Source: Ophiura sarsii (Eukaryota; Echinodermata; Ophiuroidea; Amphilepidida; Ophiuridae). From it: a DNA stretch of 64,000 bases. Positions 21,535-33,620 of this stretch are shown here, piece by piece (positions within the stretch are counted from its first letter, which is position 1; the number at the start of each line of letters is the position of its first letter). The DNA is taken from contig CM069447.1 in assembly GCA_035610835.1 (NCBI GenBank), positions 77,451,982 through 77,515,981 on the forward strand. Direction: 5' to 3'. A model generated the notes under the pieces. It was not told where the DNA came from and made no database searches. It saw only the letters and a program-made list of their open reading frames with translations. The translations under genes and the position numbers were made by a program.

Positions 21535-21742
21535 TAAACACTTCAAAAGAAGTAAGTTCCCCTTTAGGGTTTCCCTTATATTTTCAGAAATATACATTGG
21601 GTTGAAATGGGTTTTCTGTCAAATTGTTATGAGGTGCATACCAATACTTGACCAACATTTCAAATCAACAGATTCTGTCATGCTTGAGTGAGCACGTATT
21701 GGATGACAGAATGTTCCATTTCAAAAGTTGTTAAAATAATGT

Positions 21743-21863
21743 GCTGCGACCACATGTGCTTCCTACGCTGGAGCTATAGGAAATGGATTTGTCTTGATGG
21801 ACGACAATGCGCGCCCACATAGGGAAAGAGTTGCTAATCAGTTCTTGGAAGATGAAGGTATAG
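21743..21863 (+). pseudogene. Tc1-type transposase fragment, second catalytic Asp
   Basis: Forty codons read on as SYAGAIGNGFVLMDDNARPH and then RERVANQFLEDEGI. DDNARPH carries the second catalytic Asp of the DDE domain in this superfamily. The frame stops at the ATAG target duplication of the nested element and continues at 23621. The N-terminal half is deleted, since the left TIR lies immediately upstream. Confidence 0.8.
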
Positions 21864-23617
21864 GGTCATGTTTTTTTTTATACTGGGTACCCAAATAAGG
21901 TGGATCTGTTACATTTGCACTACATATTATTACTTTGCATGCATATATTTTGGCTATTTTTTTATCACACATACTCAAATTTGGTCTTATTTTGATGAGA
22001 AAGTATTTGGCCTTTATTTTAAAAAGAAAAATATAAACTACCATGGTTCTGTTAATTACAATAGTTCGTTAAACCTAATTAGTCAGGGGTGGAAGAGTAC
22101 GCGGAGGAGGAGTATGCGGAGGAGGAGGAGTGCATAGTTGAACAAGTATGGTGCAATATACATTGGGCAAACATAAAATGCACTGGTTTCACTCTTGGAA
22201 CAATTCTATATTGAAAACATAACATTATTAAAGCATATTTGAATTAAAAATATAATTAGTTAATTAAGGAATCATTAATTAGCATTAAATAAGAAGCTCA
22301 AAAAATTGTTGAGAAACATAAGTTGGTCACAGTTTGCGAATGTATGCAAACATTTGCCTACACCAAACTGTCCATTTTAAAAGTATAGAAAGGTTGAGGT
22401 ACCATTTTGAATACATAAATTTAACTATTTAATTAAAAATTAAAAGAAGATATGTAATTAAACTCATGTATTCTGTATTGTCTGGATGTTAATTAGCACA
22501 TTTTGGTAAATGCGTTTGTGTGGTGTTATTACTTGTTTTTAACTGTGTTACCAAAAAGGTAAAAAACTGCTGGTTTTCATCAAGCTTGTAAACTCAGGAG
22601 AATTATTAAATTCTTAGGAATGCAACTGATCTGACCTAGTATAGGATGACCAGCATAAACAGTTTGCCAATCAACATTGGATCACCCTATATGTTGAATA
22701 CAACTTAAAACGAAAACGTGTTATAATTCAATCTTAAATCAGACTCTTGAAATTTGAATACTGGGTTCAAACATTATGGAAACAAACCTAATTTGTTCAT
22801 TTGCACATCATGAAGGTGCAAGAAGGATGAACGCAATTAATTGTATGCCACTAAACATGTGCCATTGGGAAAATTGAGTCATCCTGTAGTTATAGGGCCC
22901 CTTTTTATTGAACATTATTTGAAACTCATACCACTTTAAACATTTGCCACTTCAAATTGGAATGTAAAATCATGTTTCAGATGCAAATTTAAATTCATTC
23001 AATTTAATGATTTGTGGATAATCATGTATACCTAAATTAATGTTTTAAACACCCTATATGTTTAAAACTAACAACAACAACTTTACATAAGAAAAGGGTG
23101 ACTTTCAAAATCAATCAATGTTCATGTACATGTAATTGATGCATTTTTATTTGAAATCTACTTGAATTTTGTTAAAATACTAGTCTTTGTATGTATGTAG
23201 TAATAGAAGCATTTTTCCGGAACTAAATAAACTAATTTTTAGACACCCTGTATGTAGAATTTCAGATTCATAATGAAATTTAATTTGCATATGTCTGGAT
23301 GGGTATTTTATTAAACTACTTTTAAGTTCTAAATCTGTACTGAACTTTTCTCTCATCACTTCATATACATAGTGGAAGTAATTACTATTTTAGAAGATGT
23401 TGCTTGTTACACCCTGTACAATTTTGGGCCACCCTGTATAATCAACTTTATTGTATGCTATTTGCATCCGTTACAGTATATGCTTTCAGAATATGTATAC
23501 TTTTACCAACTTTAAATGTAAACTTTTTCAGATATAATGCATTAACTGAAAAAGGAACCTAATTTATGGAAAAAGGGACATGTAACACAAATTGTACCCA
23601 GTATAAAAAACATGACC
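21864..23617. mobile_element. 1754-bp TIR element nested in the Tc1-like transposase
   Basis: The left end reads GGTCATGTTTTTTTTTATAC then TGGGTAC; the right end, complemented, gives GGTCATGTTTTTTATACTGG then GTAC. ATAG flanks both ends (21860-21863, 23618-23621). Removal with one ATAG reconnects the transposase frame exactly, which validates both boundaries. The interior is AT-rich and contains no transposase, so it is non-autonomous. A 4-bp duplication occurs with CACTA/Chapaev-, Ginger- or Academ-type elements; the GGTCATG terminus does not settle the family. Confidence 0.85.
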
Positions 23618-23860
23618 ATAGAGCGTTTGGTTTGGCCCGCGAACTCCCCAGATCTCAACCCAATCGAGCATCTGTGGGATCAGTTAAAGCGGGCCGTGGA
23701 TCGTAGAGTGGATGATAATACTAATCTTGCTAACTTACGTCTTCTGGTACAACAAGAGTGGGATGCCATCCCACAGCATCGAGTGCCGCGCCTCATCAAC
23801 ACTATGAGACGTCGATGTCGGCAAGTCATACAACGACGCGGTGGATACACCCGCTACTAA
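23618..23860 (+). pseudogene. Tc1-type transposase C-terminus, catalytic Glu
   Basis: The 79 codons include WPANSPDLNPIEHLWDQLKR, the signature around the third catalytic residue of Tc1-like transposases, and end with a basic C-terminus (MRRRCRQVIQRRGGYTRY) and stop. Counting through the excised junction gives 34 residues between the Asp of DDNARPH and this Glu, the DD34E spacing. No active product is possible here. Confidence 0.9.
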
Positions 23861-24097
23861 GCATTATTTTAGCAACTTTTGAAATTAAACGTTATTTTAG
23901 CAACTTTTGAAATGGGACATTCCGTCATTCAATACGTGCTCACTCGAGCATGACAGAATCCGTTGATTTGAAATTTTGGTCATGTATTGGTATGAAGCCC
24001 ATAATCATTTGACTGAAAACCCCATTGCATTCCAATGTATTGTTTTGGAAATATAAGGGAACCCCTAAAGGGGAACTTACTTCTTTTGAAGTGTTTA

Positions 24098-26014
24098 TAA
24101 TGTTATTATTAATAATAATTAGTCAGCAAATACTTATTTAATATATGGCGATATACACAACTTAATTGACATGTAATATGGGATATGTTGATATAGAACA
24201 CAGTCTTAGTTTTGCTTATTATATGTTCTCATGAAATATGTGTGATACGGATACAAATTGAATGTAACATTGTCAACAGTCAATACGTATAATTAGGCAA
24301 CACTACTTTACTAGAATCAATTTCCCAACAAAAGAGGATATAATATTATATCATGGAGGGCTATTCAGAAAAGCATGAACTAATTTCAGAATTCAAACAG
24401 CTCAAAAATCCTCCACTTTTTTGTCCCACTCAGCCCTGTTAATGCCTGTTGATGTCTAACTTTGCTCACAATATCCAAGAACTAGGTGAGTACCAAATAG
24501 CAATTTTAGTGTGTCTGTGAAAAAACAAAACATAATTTGAACAAATGGAGGGCGTCCGTTCTTTGGGTATGGTCCAACTTTGCAAATGCGCAATTACCAT
24601 ATGTCTCAGTTGACTACCATGACTACTACATAAATATTAAGCACCATGGCATGTATTATAGTTATCACATCGGAAAGTTATCCAATGAAACTTATTATCG
24701 TAACTAATCAAAATCCATGGACGAATGCATGCGTGTATTTTCAGTATTTCGTTAGAAATGTTTCAGGGCCCTTATTATTTGTAGACTTCACATACATATA
24801 TTATAGTTTTCCTACGTCATCATGTTGTAAACGATAAGCCAACACCATTGACATATATAAACCGTTAACGCAATTCGTTCCGTACAAGTTATACTACACA
24901 GGAATGATTATCTTGATACTTACCAACTTATGAAATCCAATCATAAACATGGTCATCGCGTTAGATTCCTGATTAAAACGTCATGCTTTATTTAGACACT
25001 GTGTATAACTCTCTTTTCGTATAGTTCAAGTTGGATCCAATATACGTTGTATTACTCTCTTTTCGAAAAAGACCGACCGATTTGAACTTGTTAAGTTGTT
25101 GTTTTTGCACAACACAATCGCTATCGTCAAGTCGCCATAGAAAATGGACGATTTCTGAATAAAATCGTCACCTGCACCCATTTCCACGGTCCATTGAATA
25201 CGGAGTTGCCATTAAATCCACCGGACGAAAAGTTTCAATAGACCAAAAGTTTAAGGTTGGCCTAGAAGGAATGAAAATGGCTGTAGAACAGATCGCTGGG
25301 CAACATTCTATTATATTTGCATGACTATTAAGTAGAAGGAATATCAAGTTCACGGATTTAACCATGCATTAAATTTGGCGTTCAATACCTTATACATGTA
25401 GTTTAACAGATTGAGTGTGGGGTCTCTGTGTGTGTAGCACTGGCTCTAGCTGTCTTGTTAACTTATATGTGTGGGACGTACAATGCCATTGTGAGGCCAC
25501 TGCCATTAATTTCACTAATATGTAGTAATGTAATTGAATGTCACCATATTAATATACAGATATAACTATTGTAATGTAGTTTATGTTTTAATGTAACTAT
25601 CGCTAGTAGATATTGTAATGTTACTGCCATTATTATATGATGTATTGAACTTCTGTGTAACGTACCGCCATTATTATATGTTGATATGATGTATTGAACT
25701 TCTGTGCAACCCTGTATAGATGGATCGTCACCCATATTCCCGTAGTCATCTAGGTTCAGGAGGGAAGGGCACAGATTGCAGGTTTACGTAATAATCTGAA
25801 ATATGATTGGGTAATGAGAGTAGGCGTGATGTGGCAATGTCCACTATATTAGGCCGTGCACAGGGGAAATCAGGGCTCCGCTCTATCATCTCATCTTGTT
25901 ATTCATTTTCTCTGAGTGCTATCGATCAATAACATGAAGTACTAAGACACTACGGAAATGGCCTGTGTGTGTGTATCGTCTCAAGTCTTGTAATAATGTT
26001 CGTCTTCTTTAAGT
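24098..26014. other. Intergenic AT-rich region
   Basis: No recognised gene. A 54-codon open stretch at 25160-25321 (plus; reads EYGVAIKSTGRKVSIDQKF in part) has plausible composition but no family I recognise and no clear splice sites. Near 25560-25710 a short repeat with CTGCCATTATTATATG recurs. A few hundred bases before 26015 may be the 5' UTR of the following LINE. Confidence 0.4.
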
Positions 26015-29000
26015 ATGCATCCAACTCACAGAGGCTTAGGATCCAAGATAAGGACATGTACAGGATCACCCAAAAAAACTGAACATAGTAACGCGATTCA
26101 AGACACAGCAGCCACCTCCAGGGAAAAGGAAAATAATGACTGTGAAATAAACAAAGATACTGAATCTGAAAATATCTTTAAGAACTTTAGCAATAAGGGT
26201 ATTCATATTATCAATCTCAATGCCCGTTCTCTTCCTAATAAAATGAGTGAGTTAATATTGATCGCATCCAAAACTAAAGCAAATATAATCACTGTCTGTG
26301 AAACATGGTTTGATAATTCAGTCACTGATAATGAAATCAACATTCCTAATTACTCTGTTATCTGTAAGGATCGTAAAAGAAACGGTGGTGGTACCTGCAT
26401 CTACATTCATTCTGATTTGGCATTTAATCACAGGCCTGCTTTGGACATTCCAAAAATGGAAGCTATTTGGACTGAGATTTTGCTCCCTAGATGTAAATCT
26501 TTCATTGTTGGTTCCTGCTACAGGCCTGAATATCATTCTGATTTCACTACCAATCTTGAGATCGTTCTTTCCAAATTGCCTGTTGACTCAGAAGTGATTA
26601 TTTTGGGTGATACGAACATGTGTGCTTTACGTAAAGACAGAATGTATACCAAATAATGCTAACATGCTTCATTTGTTTGGGTATAAGCAACTTACTCATA
26701 CCCCGACTAGAGTCACACCTACCACCAAATCTGCTCTTGATCACATCATTTGCAGTGTTGACAACATGATCAGTCAATATGGTGTGATCACTATTGGGTT
26801 AAGTGATCACTTTTTTACCTACTGTACAAAAAAGTCAACCAAACAAACTTTCAACAAACACAAAGGTGTCAACATAAGAGCATTAAAAAACTACAGCAAG
26901 GAATCTTTCATAGATAAGTTGTCAGAAATTGACTGGTCTGGAGTGATGTTATGCAATGACGTAGACAAAGCATGGTCCATTTTTTGCAGCTTATTTCTGA
27001 ACACTTTAGACTCTGTAGCTCCTCTTATAGAAGTTCGGATCAAACAACGCTCTGTACCATGGATAACAAAGGAGATTCTCGCTAACATAAAAAAGAGACT
27101 ATTTGCTTTCAAAATTTAATAAAAACAGACATTTGCCTGAATATCGTACAGAGTACTGTAAGTTAAGGAATAAGGTTCAAAGAGATATACAATATGCTAA
27201 ACAGCAGTATATGTTGCATAAGATTGAAGAAAATAAGAACGATCCCAAAAAGCTATGGCAAAATCTCAAAGAGCTTGGTTACCAACATAAAACTAAAGAC
27301 TCTACAAATATAGTATTGGATGTTGATGGTAAGAAATGTTTTGTGAACAAAGACTTTGCTAATCAATTTAACACATTATTTACCGGAGTCGCTGCTAAAC
27401 TCGTTGATAGGCTGCCTAAGCCAAGTGGTCTTTATGATGTTAATTCGGACAGGTTCAAAAGTTACTACAGACACATTAAGCCTGGATCCTTTAAGCTCCA
27501 AGAGGTTGGGAAGGATTTTGTTCAAGATGAGTTAAACAATCTCAATATCAACAAGAGTACAGGCTTGGATGGCTTACCAGCCCGTTTCCTTAAAGATGCA
27601 GCTGCGATAATAAAGACTCCTATCACATCGATTATAAATCTCTCTATCAGGACTGAAGTGTTCCCATGTAAATCGAAAGTTGCTAAGGTCAAACCATTAT
27701 ACAAAAAGAAGAATAGATTGGAAGTTGCCAATTACAGACCTGTTAGCATTCTGTCTGTGGCCTCTACAATTTTGGAGAAAGTAGTGTTTCGTCAACTAAA
27801 CAAGTATCTCACTGAAAATAACATCTTGTATCAGTTCCAATCAGGTTTCAGAGGTAACTACTCTACAGATACTTGTCTAATCTACCTTCAAGATCTCATC
27901 AAAAATCAATTAAGTGCTGGTATGTATAATACTGGTATGGTGCTGCTTGACATCCAAATAGCATTTGACAGTGTGCGAGCTCCACAAAATGGTTTGAGTC
28001 TTATCTGAGTTGTAGATCTCAGATTGTCAATGTTAATGGCGCTGACTCTCATTTCATGCCTCTGACATGTGGTGTTCCACAAGGAAGCATTTTTGGCAAA
28101 ATTTTATTCCTTTGTTATGTTAACGATATGCCCAGCTGTGTTGATTGTCCGTTACTTCAGTATGCAGATGACAGTGCCTTAATTGTTTCTGACACTCTCA
28201 CTCCGTCGACTCTAGCTGTCGGGCACTGATGATGGCTCTCCAAAAACGTCTGTCCTGCATGCTGGTTTCAATTTCCTTGGTCTGGTATCCGGTGTCATCT
28301 TGCAGCAAGTACACATAGGTCTTCATGGGACGTCCTTGGGTTCTCTTTCCCTGGGTAGGCTGCCATGTGACCAGTTTGGATACTGGACTCCCTTCAGCTC
28401 TCTTACAATGCCCTGCAAATGTTAGCCTCCGGGTAGTGATTTTGGAGGTGACATGAGGTATGTCACCATACAGTTCTTTGTTTGTCATGTGTTGTTTCCA
28501 ACTCACATTCAGAGCTACCCTTAGCATTCTGGTGTAACACCCATCCAAGGCTTTCCTGATTTTCTTTGTTGTGGTCCAGGTCTCACAACTATACAACAGC
28601 ACACTTTCAACGGTGGCTTGGAATAGTTTAATTTTCAGGGGCCTCGAGAGGTTGGACTTCCATATGCTATTTAATTTGTTGCATACCTTCCACGCCAGTG
28701 CTTTTCTGACCTTGATGTCTTGCTCAGAACTCTGGACCCATGACCCAAGATATTTGAAGTCATGAACTTCTTCCAGAGAGCTGCCGTCTACTGTTTGTAT
28801 TGTGACACAACTTGGTTGGTTATACGCCATGAACTGAGTCTTCTTGGCATTCATGTGCAGTCCAACACAGAGTGCAGCATCCTCAACCTTATTAAGCAGT
28901 TCTTGTGCTTGTGTGGCAGTGTCTGAAAGGAGTGCAATGTCGTCAGCGAAATCGAGGTCTGACAAAGATCCTGTTAAAATTGGGCATCAACTCAGCAAAT

Positions 29001-30055
29001 ATCTTAGTAGTTGTAACAAATGGCTCATTGACAATAAGCTCTCTCTCCACATGGGTAAAACGGAACTCATTCTTTTTGGCACAAAACGTAAGTTGAGGAA
29101 CTGGCAAGAGTTTACCATCGAGTGTGAGGGGCAAACAATTCATGCTACCCTTCTGTCATATACTTAGGTCTCACCATCGATCAATTTTTGAATGGTGAAG
29201 AAATGGCTCTTAGTATCATCAACAAAGTTAATTCGAGACTAAAGTTTGTATACAGACAGGCTAAGTTTCTGGATCAAAATATCAAAAAAATATTGTGTAC
29301 TGCTCTTGTTCTATGTTTGTTCGATTACTCTATTTCATCTTGGTATGGTGGTATCCCAAAGCAGATGAGCAAAAGCCTGCAAGTTGCTCAAAACAAGGTT
29401 ATAAGATTCATTCTAAATAAAGATTCCAGGTACCATGTATGTGTAAATGATTTTAAAACTCTTAATTTTCTGAATATCCACAACAGAGCCAAACAACTCA
29501 GGCTAAACCATGTTTTTGATATTTTTAATGAAGTTGGTCCAGAATATCTTAGGTCTCATTTTACCAGAATTTCAAGTGTGCATCAACACAGTACTAGAAC
29601 CAGTGTGCAAAATGTCCGAGTTCCCAAATCCACCACCATCATTTCTGGCTCTTTTTTTATTATAATGCCATTAAGGATTGGGCTAGCTTACCATGTGCAA
29701 TAAAATCTATTCCTTCTAAGGCAATTTTTAAAAAAATCTGTAAAAACGCATCATCTTAACCAAATCCATTGTTAATAGTTTTAAATATTTAAATATTTTG
29801 TATCAATTTTAAATATGTATACAGTGTCTGTTGATATACGTGTTGTATTTTTGTTTTCCTTAGGACCCCTTCGGAAATAAGCCTCTGGGCTTAAAGGGTT
29901 ATCCGGTTTGTATCTCCCCCAATTTTGTGTGGTTTTGTAATTTTAAGTGTATCTTAAGATTCTCTATATTTATTATCATTGTCATTGTTATATATATGTG
30001 GAGATACCGAAATAAATCAAATCAAATCAAATCAAATCATATCAAATCAAAATCA
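26015..30055 (+). pseudogene. CR1-like LINE ending in (AAATC)n, nearly full length
   Basis: Endonuclease frame at 26015-26656 (IHIINLNARSLPNKMSEL, ITVCETWFDNSV with the catalytic Glu, SFIVGSCYRPEY, EVIILGDTNM) shifts to 26607-27119 (SALDHIICSVDN, GLSDHFFTYC) and again to 27103-28008 (linker; then NINKSTGLDGLPARFLKD, VANYRPVSILSVASTILEKV, FQSGFRGNYSTDTCL, VLLDIQIAFDSV with the first RT Asp). After a small deletion the palm continues (KWFESYLSCRSQ, GVPQGSIFG, YADDSALIVS at about 28158). It is then interrupted by an antisense RTE (28196-28966) and resumes as KYLSSCNKWLIDNKLSLHMG and the thumb to 29740. The 3' UTR ends in AAATC repeats at about 30015-30055. There are few frameshifts compared with the elements at 12-19.8 kb, so this is younger. 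Confidence 0.9.
28196..28966 (-). pseudogene. 5'-truncated RTE-type LINE inserted antisense in the CR1-like RT
   Basis: The single open frame begins at DLDFADDIALLSD with the RT catalytic pair and runs through LHMNAKKTQFMAYNQ, FKYLGSWVQSSEQDIKVRKA, SVLLYSCETWTT, GCYTRMLRVALNVSWKQH, FAGHCKR and MQDRRFWRAI to a stop, with almost no 3' UTR. This is the RTE-type thumb and C-terminus. TCTGAC occurs at both ends (near 28190 and 28962), likely the target duplication. The frame is intact over 255 codons, so the insertion is recent relative to most remnants here. It is closely similar in sequence to the copy at 62290-63070. Confidence 0.85.
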
Positions 30056-30099
30056 AGTAGTGTCTGTTCTGTATTCTAGTCTACAAGTATTGTATATGT

Positions 30100-30435
30100 T
30101 ATCGTCTGTCATGTCTATAAGGCTATAGTATCGTCTGTCATGTCTATAAGGCTATAGTATCGTCTGTCATGTCTATAAGGCTATAGTATCGTCTGTCATG
30201 TCTATAAGGCTATAGTATCGTCTGTCATGTCTATAAGGCTATAGTATCGTCTGTCATGTCTATAAGGCTATAGTATCGTCTGCCATGTCTATAAGGCTAT
30301 ATTATCGTCTGTCATGTCTATAAGGCTATAGTATCGTCTGTCATGTCTATAAGGCTATAGTATCGTCTGTCATGTCTATAAGGCTATAGTATCGTCTGTC
30401 ATGTCCATAATGCTATAGTATCGTCTGTCATGTCT
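30100..30435 (+). repeat. 29-bp minisatellite, about 11.6 copies
   Basis: Unit TATCGTCTGTCATGTCTATA plus AGGCTATAG, nearly perfect; variants include one TGCC for TGTC and a CATAATG near the end. High uniformity implies recent expansion. Confidence 0.95.
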
Positions 30436-30627
30436 TCAAGTCCTCCTGTAGAGTAAAAGTAACCCAAAACATCCTAGCCATGTAGACCATATTATAAGTG
30501 TTGAGTTAATACCCCGAGAAAAGCTCTTCACATGCTATATAAAGTGCTCATCAAAAGAAAGTCATACCGTTTGTTTATGTCCTTTAAAGTAACCTTTGTT
30601 TATCTTTTTTTACCCAACAGGCTCGAC

Positions 30628-31143
30628 AGACCGAATTAAACATTTGTATGAACGCAAGCGCTCATGTCAGATAAAAGGTTTGGAACAGTAGTCAGAGGCG
30701 TAGCAAGGAACCAAAAAGTGGGGCGGCCATTTGTGTTGAAAACTATAAGGTTAATTGAGATGGTACCATCTAAGCGGTGTGCAGCACCACCAACCGAGCT
30801 ATGTTCGGACAGGGGGTGTCCGAGGGGGATGTGGCCCCCTCAGAAGTATATAGACAAATGTTCAATTTTCGAATTCATATGGTGCGATCTGGTGTATACT
30901 TTTGACCAAAAATGTATCGACAAGCCACCTCTTCATTAATTTCCAGTAAATATTTTGTTTTTTATCAATGCACGAAAGAAGTTGAGCATACTGATGTGTG
31001 GTGGCATGGGAAAACCCTTCACATGGTCATTTTCTAGCAACTTGGTTTTTTTGTTTGGCAGAGAGCTTCATACTCTACTCAGTATAGGACTGTTTAAATT
31101 TTTCAAAAATTCCATCTAGAACTACAGTTATAGTATTTTAAAG
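30628..31143 (+). repeat. Diverged direct repeat, copy 1 (partner 31900-32392)
   Basis: Starts AGACCGAATTAAACATTTGT and ends CATCTAGAACTACAGTTATA. Shared blocks include GCGTAGCAAGGAACC, GGGGCGGCC and TGGTGGCATGG. A 1272-bp offset separates it from copy 2. The copies differ by small indels (for example GGGGATGTGGCCCCCTCAG here versus GGGGCCACATAG there). The frame at 30664-30939 is not shared by the second copy, so no protein is claimed. Unclassified repeat. Confidence 0.85.
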
Positions 31144-31154
31144 TATTTTAAATC

Positions 31155-31480
31155 CTGGTTATTAATCTGGGCAAGCTTTCTTTACCGAACCTTTTCTAGG
31201 GGCTTCCCCTTCCAAAGCAGGCAGTGCTATCCCTGTAGAGGGCTGCCTGGACACTCACACAGCTGCCTCTTGTCTGTTGTTACTCAGAAGATTCAACAAG
31301 GTTGTGACCATCTTGAGTGTGCATTGGATTTTTAACAAGGAAAACAATAAATTTTGACAAAATGACAGCCATTTTGGACGCCATCGTTGTTTTAGAGTGC
31401 ACCTGAGTGTCTAGGAAGCTTTAAACCAGTATAATTGAATTTAGTGAGTTTATCACATCCTAAAACCTAGGAATATGCGA
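31155..31480 (-). mobile_element. Second copy of the RTE-like leader with one monomer
   Basis: On the plus strand it shows AAGCTTTCTTTACCGAAC, GGGGCTTCCCCTTCCAAAGC and GCATTGGATTTTTAACAAGG, followed by one monomer (GGACGCCATC near 31375, GAGTGTCTAG, CCTAGGAATAT). The order leader-monomer is the same as at 8531-9220. No endonuclease follows on the minus strand, so the copy is truncated 3' of the leader or belongs to a non-autonomous derivative. Confidence 0.6.
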
Positions 31481-31511
31481 AAATGGGACGGTGACCTTTC
31501 ATTATGTATTA

Positions 31512-31695
31512 CTGTAAAACAACCTAAGTTCATTAGGAGATCCAATTCGCCAAATTAAATTGCTCCCAATTATACTATTTATAGCGGTTATATACAGGAA
31601 GATGATATACCAATTAGTGACATTAAATTGCCGCAAACAATAACTAAATGCTAATTCGATAAACTAAGTTGCCGTGAAATTAAGTTGTTTTACAG
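31512..31695. mobile_element. 184-bp MITE with CTGTAAAACAAC termini
   Basis: CTGTAAAACAACCTAAGTT at the left and, complemented from the right, CTGTAAAACAACTTAATTT. TA flanks both ends (31510-31511, 31696-31697), a Tc1/mariner-type target duplication. Non-coding; further inverted pairing of internal TTAAATTGC/GCAATTTAA-like blocks. Confidence 0.8.
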
Positions 31696-31899
31696 TATTT
31701 GGATTTTTGCATTATTCATTATCAAATCGGAACCAATGGTATTCGAAAGGTCTTAAAGGTACCCCCACTACAAAGCAGTGTTCCCTAGCTGCTACCCATA
31801 CCCATTTGCTCGTATATAATCTAAACAAATAATTGTCGATCATTTCAAATTATTCCCTCGCGTGTCTGGTTTTTTTTCTCGGAATGCTTGTGCGTAGCC

Positions 31900-32392
31900 A
31901 GACCGAATTAAACATTTGTATGAACGCAAGCGCTCATGTCAGATAAAAGGTTTGGAAAACAGTAGTCTGAGGCGTAGCAAGGAACCAAAAAGTGGGGCGG
32001 CCATTTGTGTTGAAAACTATAAGGTTAATTGAGATGGTACCATCTAAGCGGTGCGCAGCACCACCAACCGAGCTATGCTCGGACAGGGGGTGTCCGAGGG
32101 GGCCACATAGAAGTATATAGATAAATGTTTAATTTTCGAATTCATTTGGTGCGATCTGGTGTATACTTTTGACCAAAAATGTATCGAAAAGCCACCTCTT
32201 CATTAATTTCCAATAAATATTTTGGTTTTTTTATCAACGCACGAAAGAAGTTGAGCATACTGATGTGTGGTGGCATGGGGAAACCCTTCACATGGTCATT
32301 TTCTAGCAACTTGGTTTTTACTCTACTCAGTATAGGACTGTTTACATTTTTCAGAAATTCCATCTAGAACTACAGTTATATTATTTTAAAGT
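31900..32392 (+). repeat. Diverged direct repeat, copy 2 (partner 30628-31143)
   Basis: Collinear with copy 1 from AGACCGAATTAAACATTTGT to CTACAGTTATA. The two copies bracket the RTE leader fragment and the 184-bp MITE, so those insertions, or the duplication itself, shaped the interval. Confidence 0.85.
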
Positions 32393-33492
32393 CGGCAAGT
32401 TTAAACGCAACACTCAAAATTTGACAATTCAAAGGTGTACACAAAATCGTTTAAATGCTCTAATAATAATAAAACTACATTGTTATATCACACAGAATAG
32501 CTTGCCATATGAAAAGGAGTTATGATATGAACCTAGTTTTTTGCGAAGTTCTTCACTTTCAAAATCTTTACAATGAATTGTTGGAATTCATAAGTGGTTA
32601 CCATGGTAACAATGTCATTTTACGTAAACATAGCATTTTACACATAAAATGTGATAAACAAGGTTCAGAAAAGTACTAAAATAAACTTCACATCTGGAAT
32701 GTTGCATAAAAAACTTCTGGAGACTAAAGTTCAAGGTATAATCTCTATCTCGGGACCAACGTTGGAAAATTGTTAGGAATATGTTGGTATGACCCAGATA
32801 TCTCAATATTAACACTTGCTACTTCCGACGGGTTTTCCCCATACCACCACACATATTGTTGATTTAAGTATACATGGTTTAAAAGCTCGAACATGTTTTA
32901 TTTCATTTCATCATCATTGCTTTCATCAAAATAAAATCAAAAAGTGAAGAAACGTGTGGATTGAGGACATTATTACAAAACGTCAATTTAAAATTTATTA
33001 TGACACTAAATTATGATAACGGTTAACTTTATTTCAGAAATATGCAATTTGGCTTTTAAGCCACGATTTTGTAATTTTCAATAAACCAATCTATAAACCA
33101 ATCTATAAATACGTGTTCACATACTTAAATTGTTACACATTTTGACCACCCTGTATAAGGTATCCTTTATAACTAAATACAAAGGTGGCAACATTTTTCT
33201 TTGTACTACTAGTGTATACTTTTGATTTATGCAGCTTAATAAATTATAATCTTATCTTCAAGGTATGTAAATGACCAGTGAAAATGTTGTATTTTTAGTG
33301 CATTTCTTGATGTTTGCACCCTATATATTATCTACCCACCCTGTATAATGACCTTGATATTGTCATTGTGAGATTCGGAAATTTGTATGCTTTCAGGAAA
33401 TGTATACTTTCCTTATACTCACATGTATAGTTTTAATGCTAACAATGTTTTAAGCAAAATCCATGTGATTTTTCCATTTTTACCATATGTCA
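32393..33492. other. AT-rich spacer before the satellite element
   Basis: No gene recognised. Near 32827-32860 the sequence GGGTTTTCCCCATACCACCA is an inverted copy of a piece of the direct repeat (32262-32288), hinting at a further rearranged fragment. CACCCTGTATAA occurs at 33148 and 33340, resembling MITE ends, but no pairing partner was identified. Confidence 0.4.
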
Positions 33493-33500
33493 CACAAAGG

Positions 33501-33533
33501 GGTGTATCCTTCATGTAATATAGCACGAAATAT
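33501..33533 (+). repeat. Left terminal inverted repeat of the satellite element
   Basis: GGTGTATCCTTCATGTAATA then TAGCACGAAATAT. Mismatches with the right end are confined to bases 4-6 and 22. Confidence 0.8.
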
Positions 33534-33620
33534 TGTATATATACATACTATATGACTTAATATAAATGGTATTACCATCGTTATACCTACTGGTGTATTG
33601 TTTCATGTATGTTCATAATG

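Larger units (their letters stand above)
21535..24097 (+). mobile_element. Tc1/mariner-like element (DD34E) with ~215-bp TIRs
   Basis: Both ends carry long inverted repeats of about 215 bp: the left starts TAAACACTTCAAAAGAAGTA and the right ends with its complement, each bordered by TA (21533-21534, 24098-24099). The arms share AAGTTCCCCTTTAGGG, CAGATTCTGTCATGCTTGAG-like and TTTCAAAAGTTG blocks with modest divergence, so the insertion is old. Inside are two transposase fragments separated by a nested element (21864-23617). Without the nested element this copy is about 0.8 kb, an internal-deletion derivative that lost the DNA-binding region and first catalytic Asp. Confidence 0.85.
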
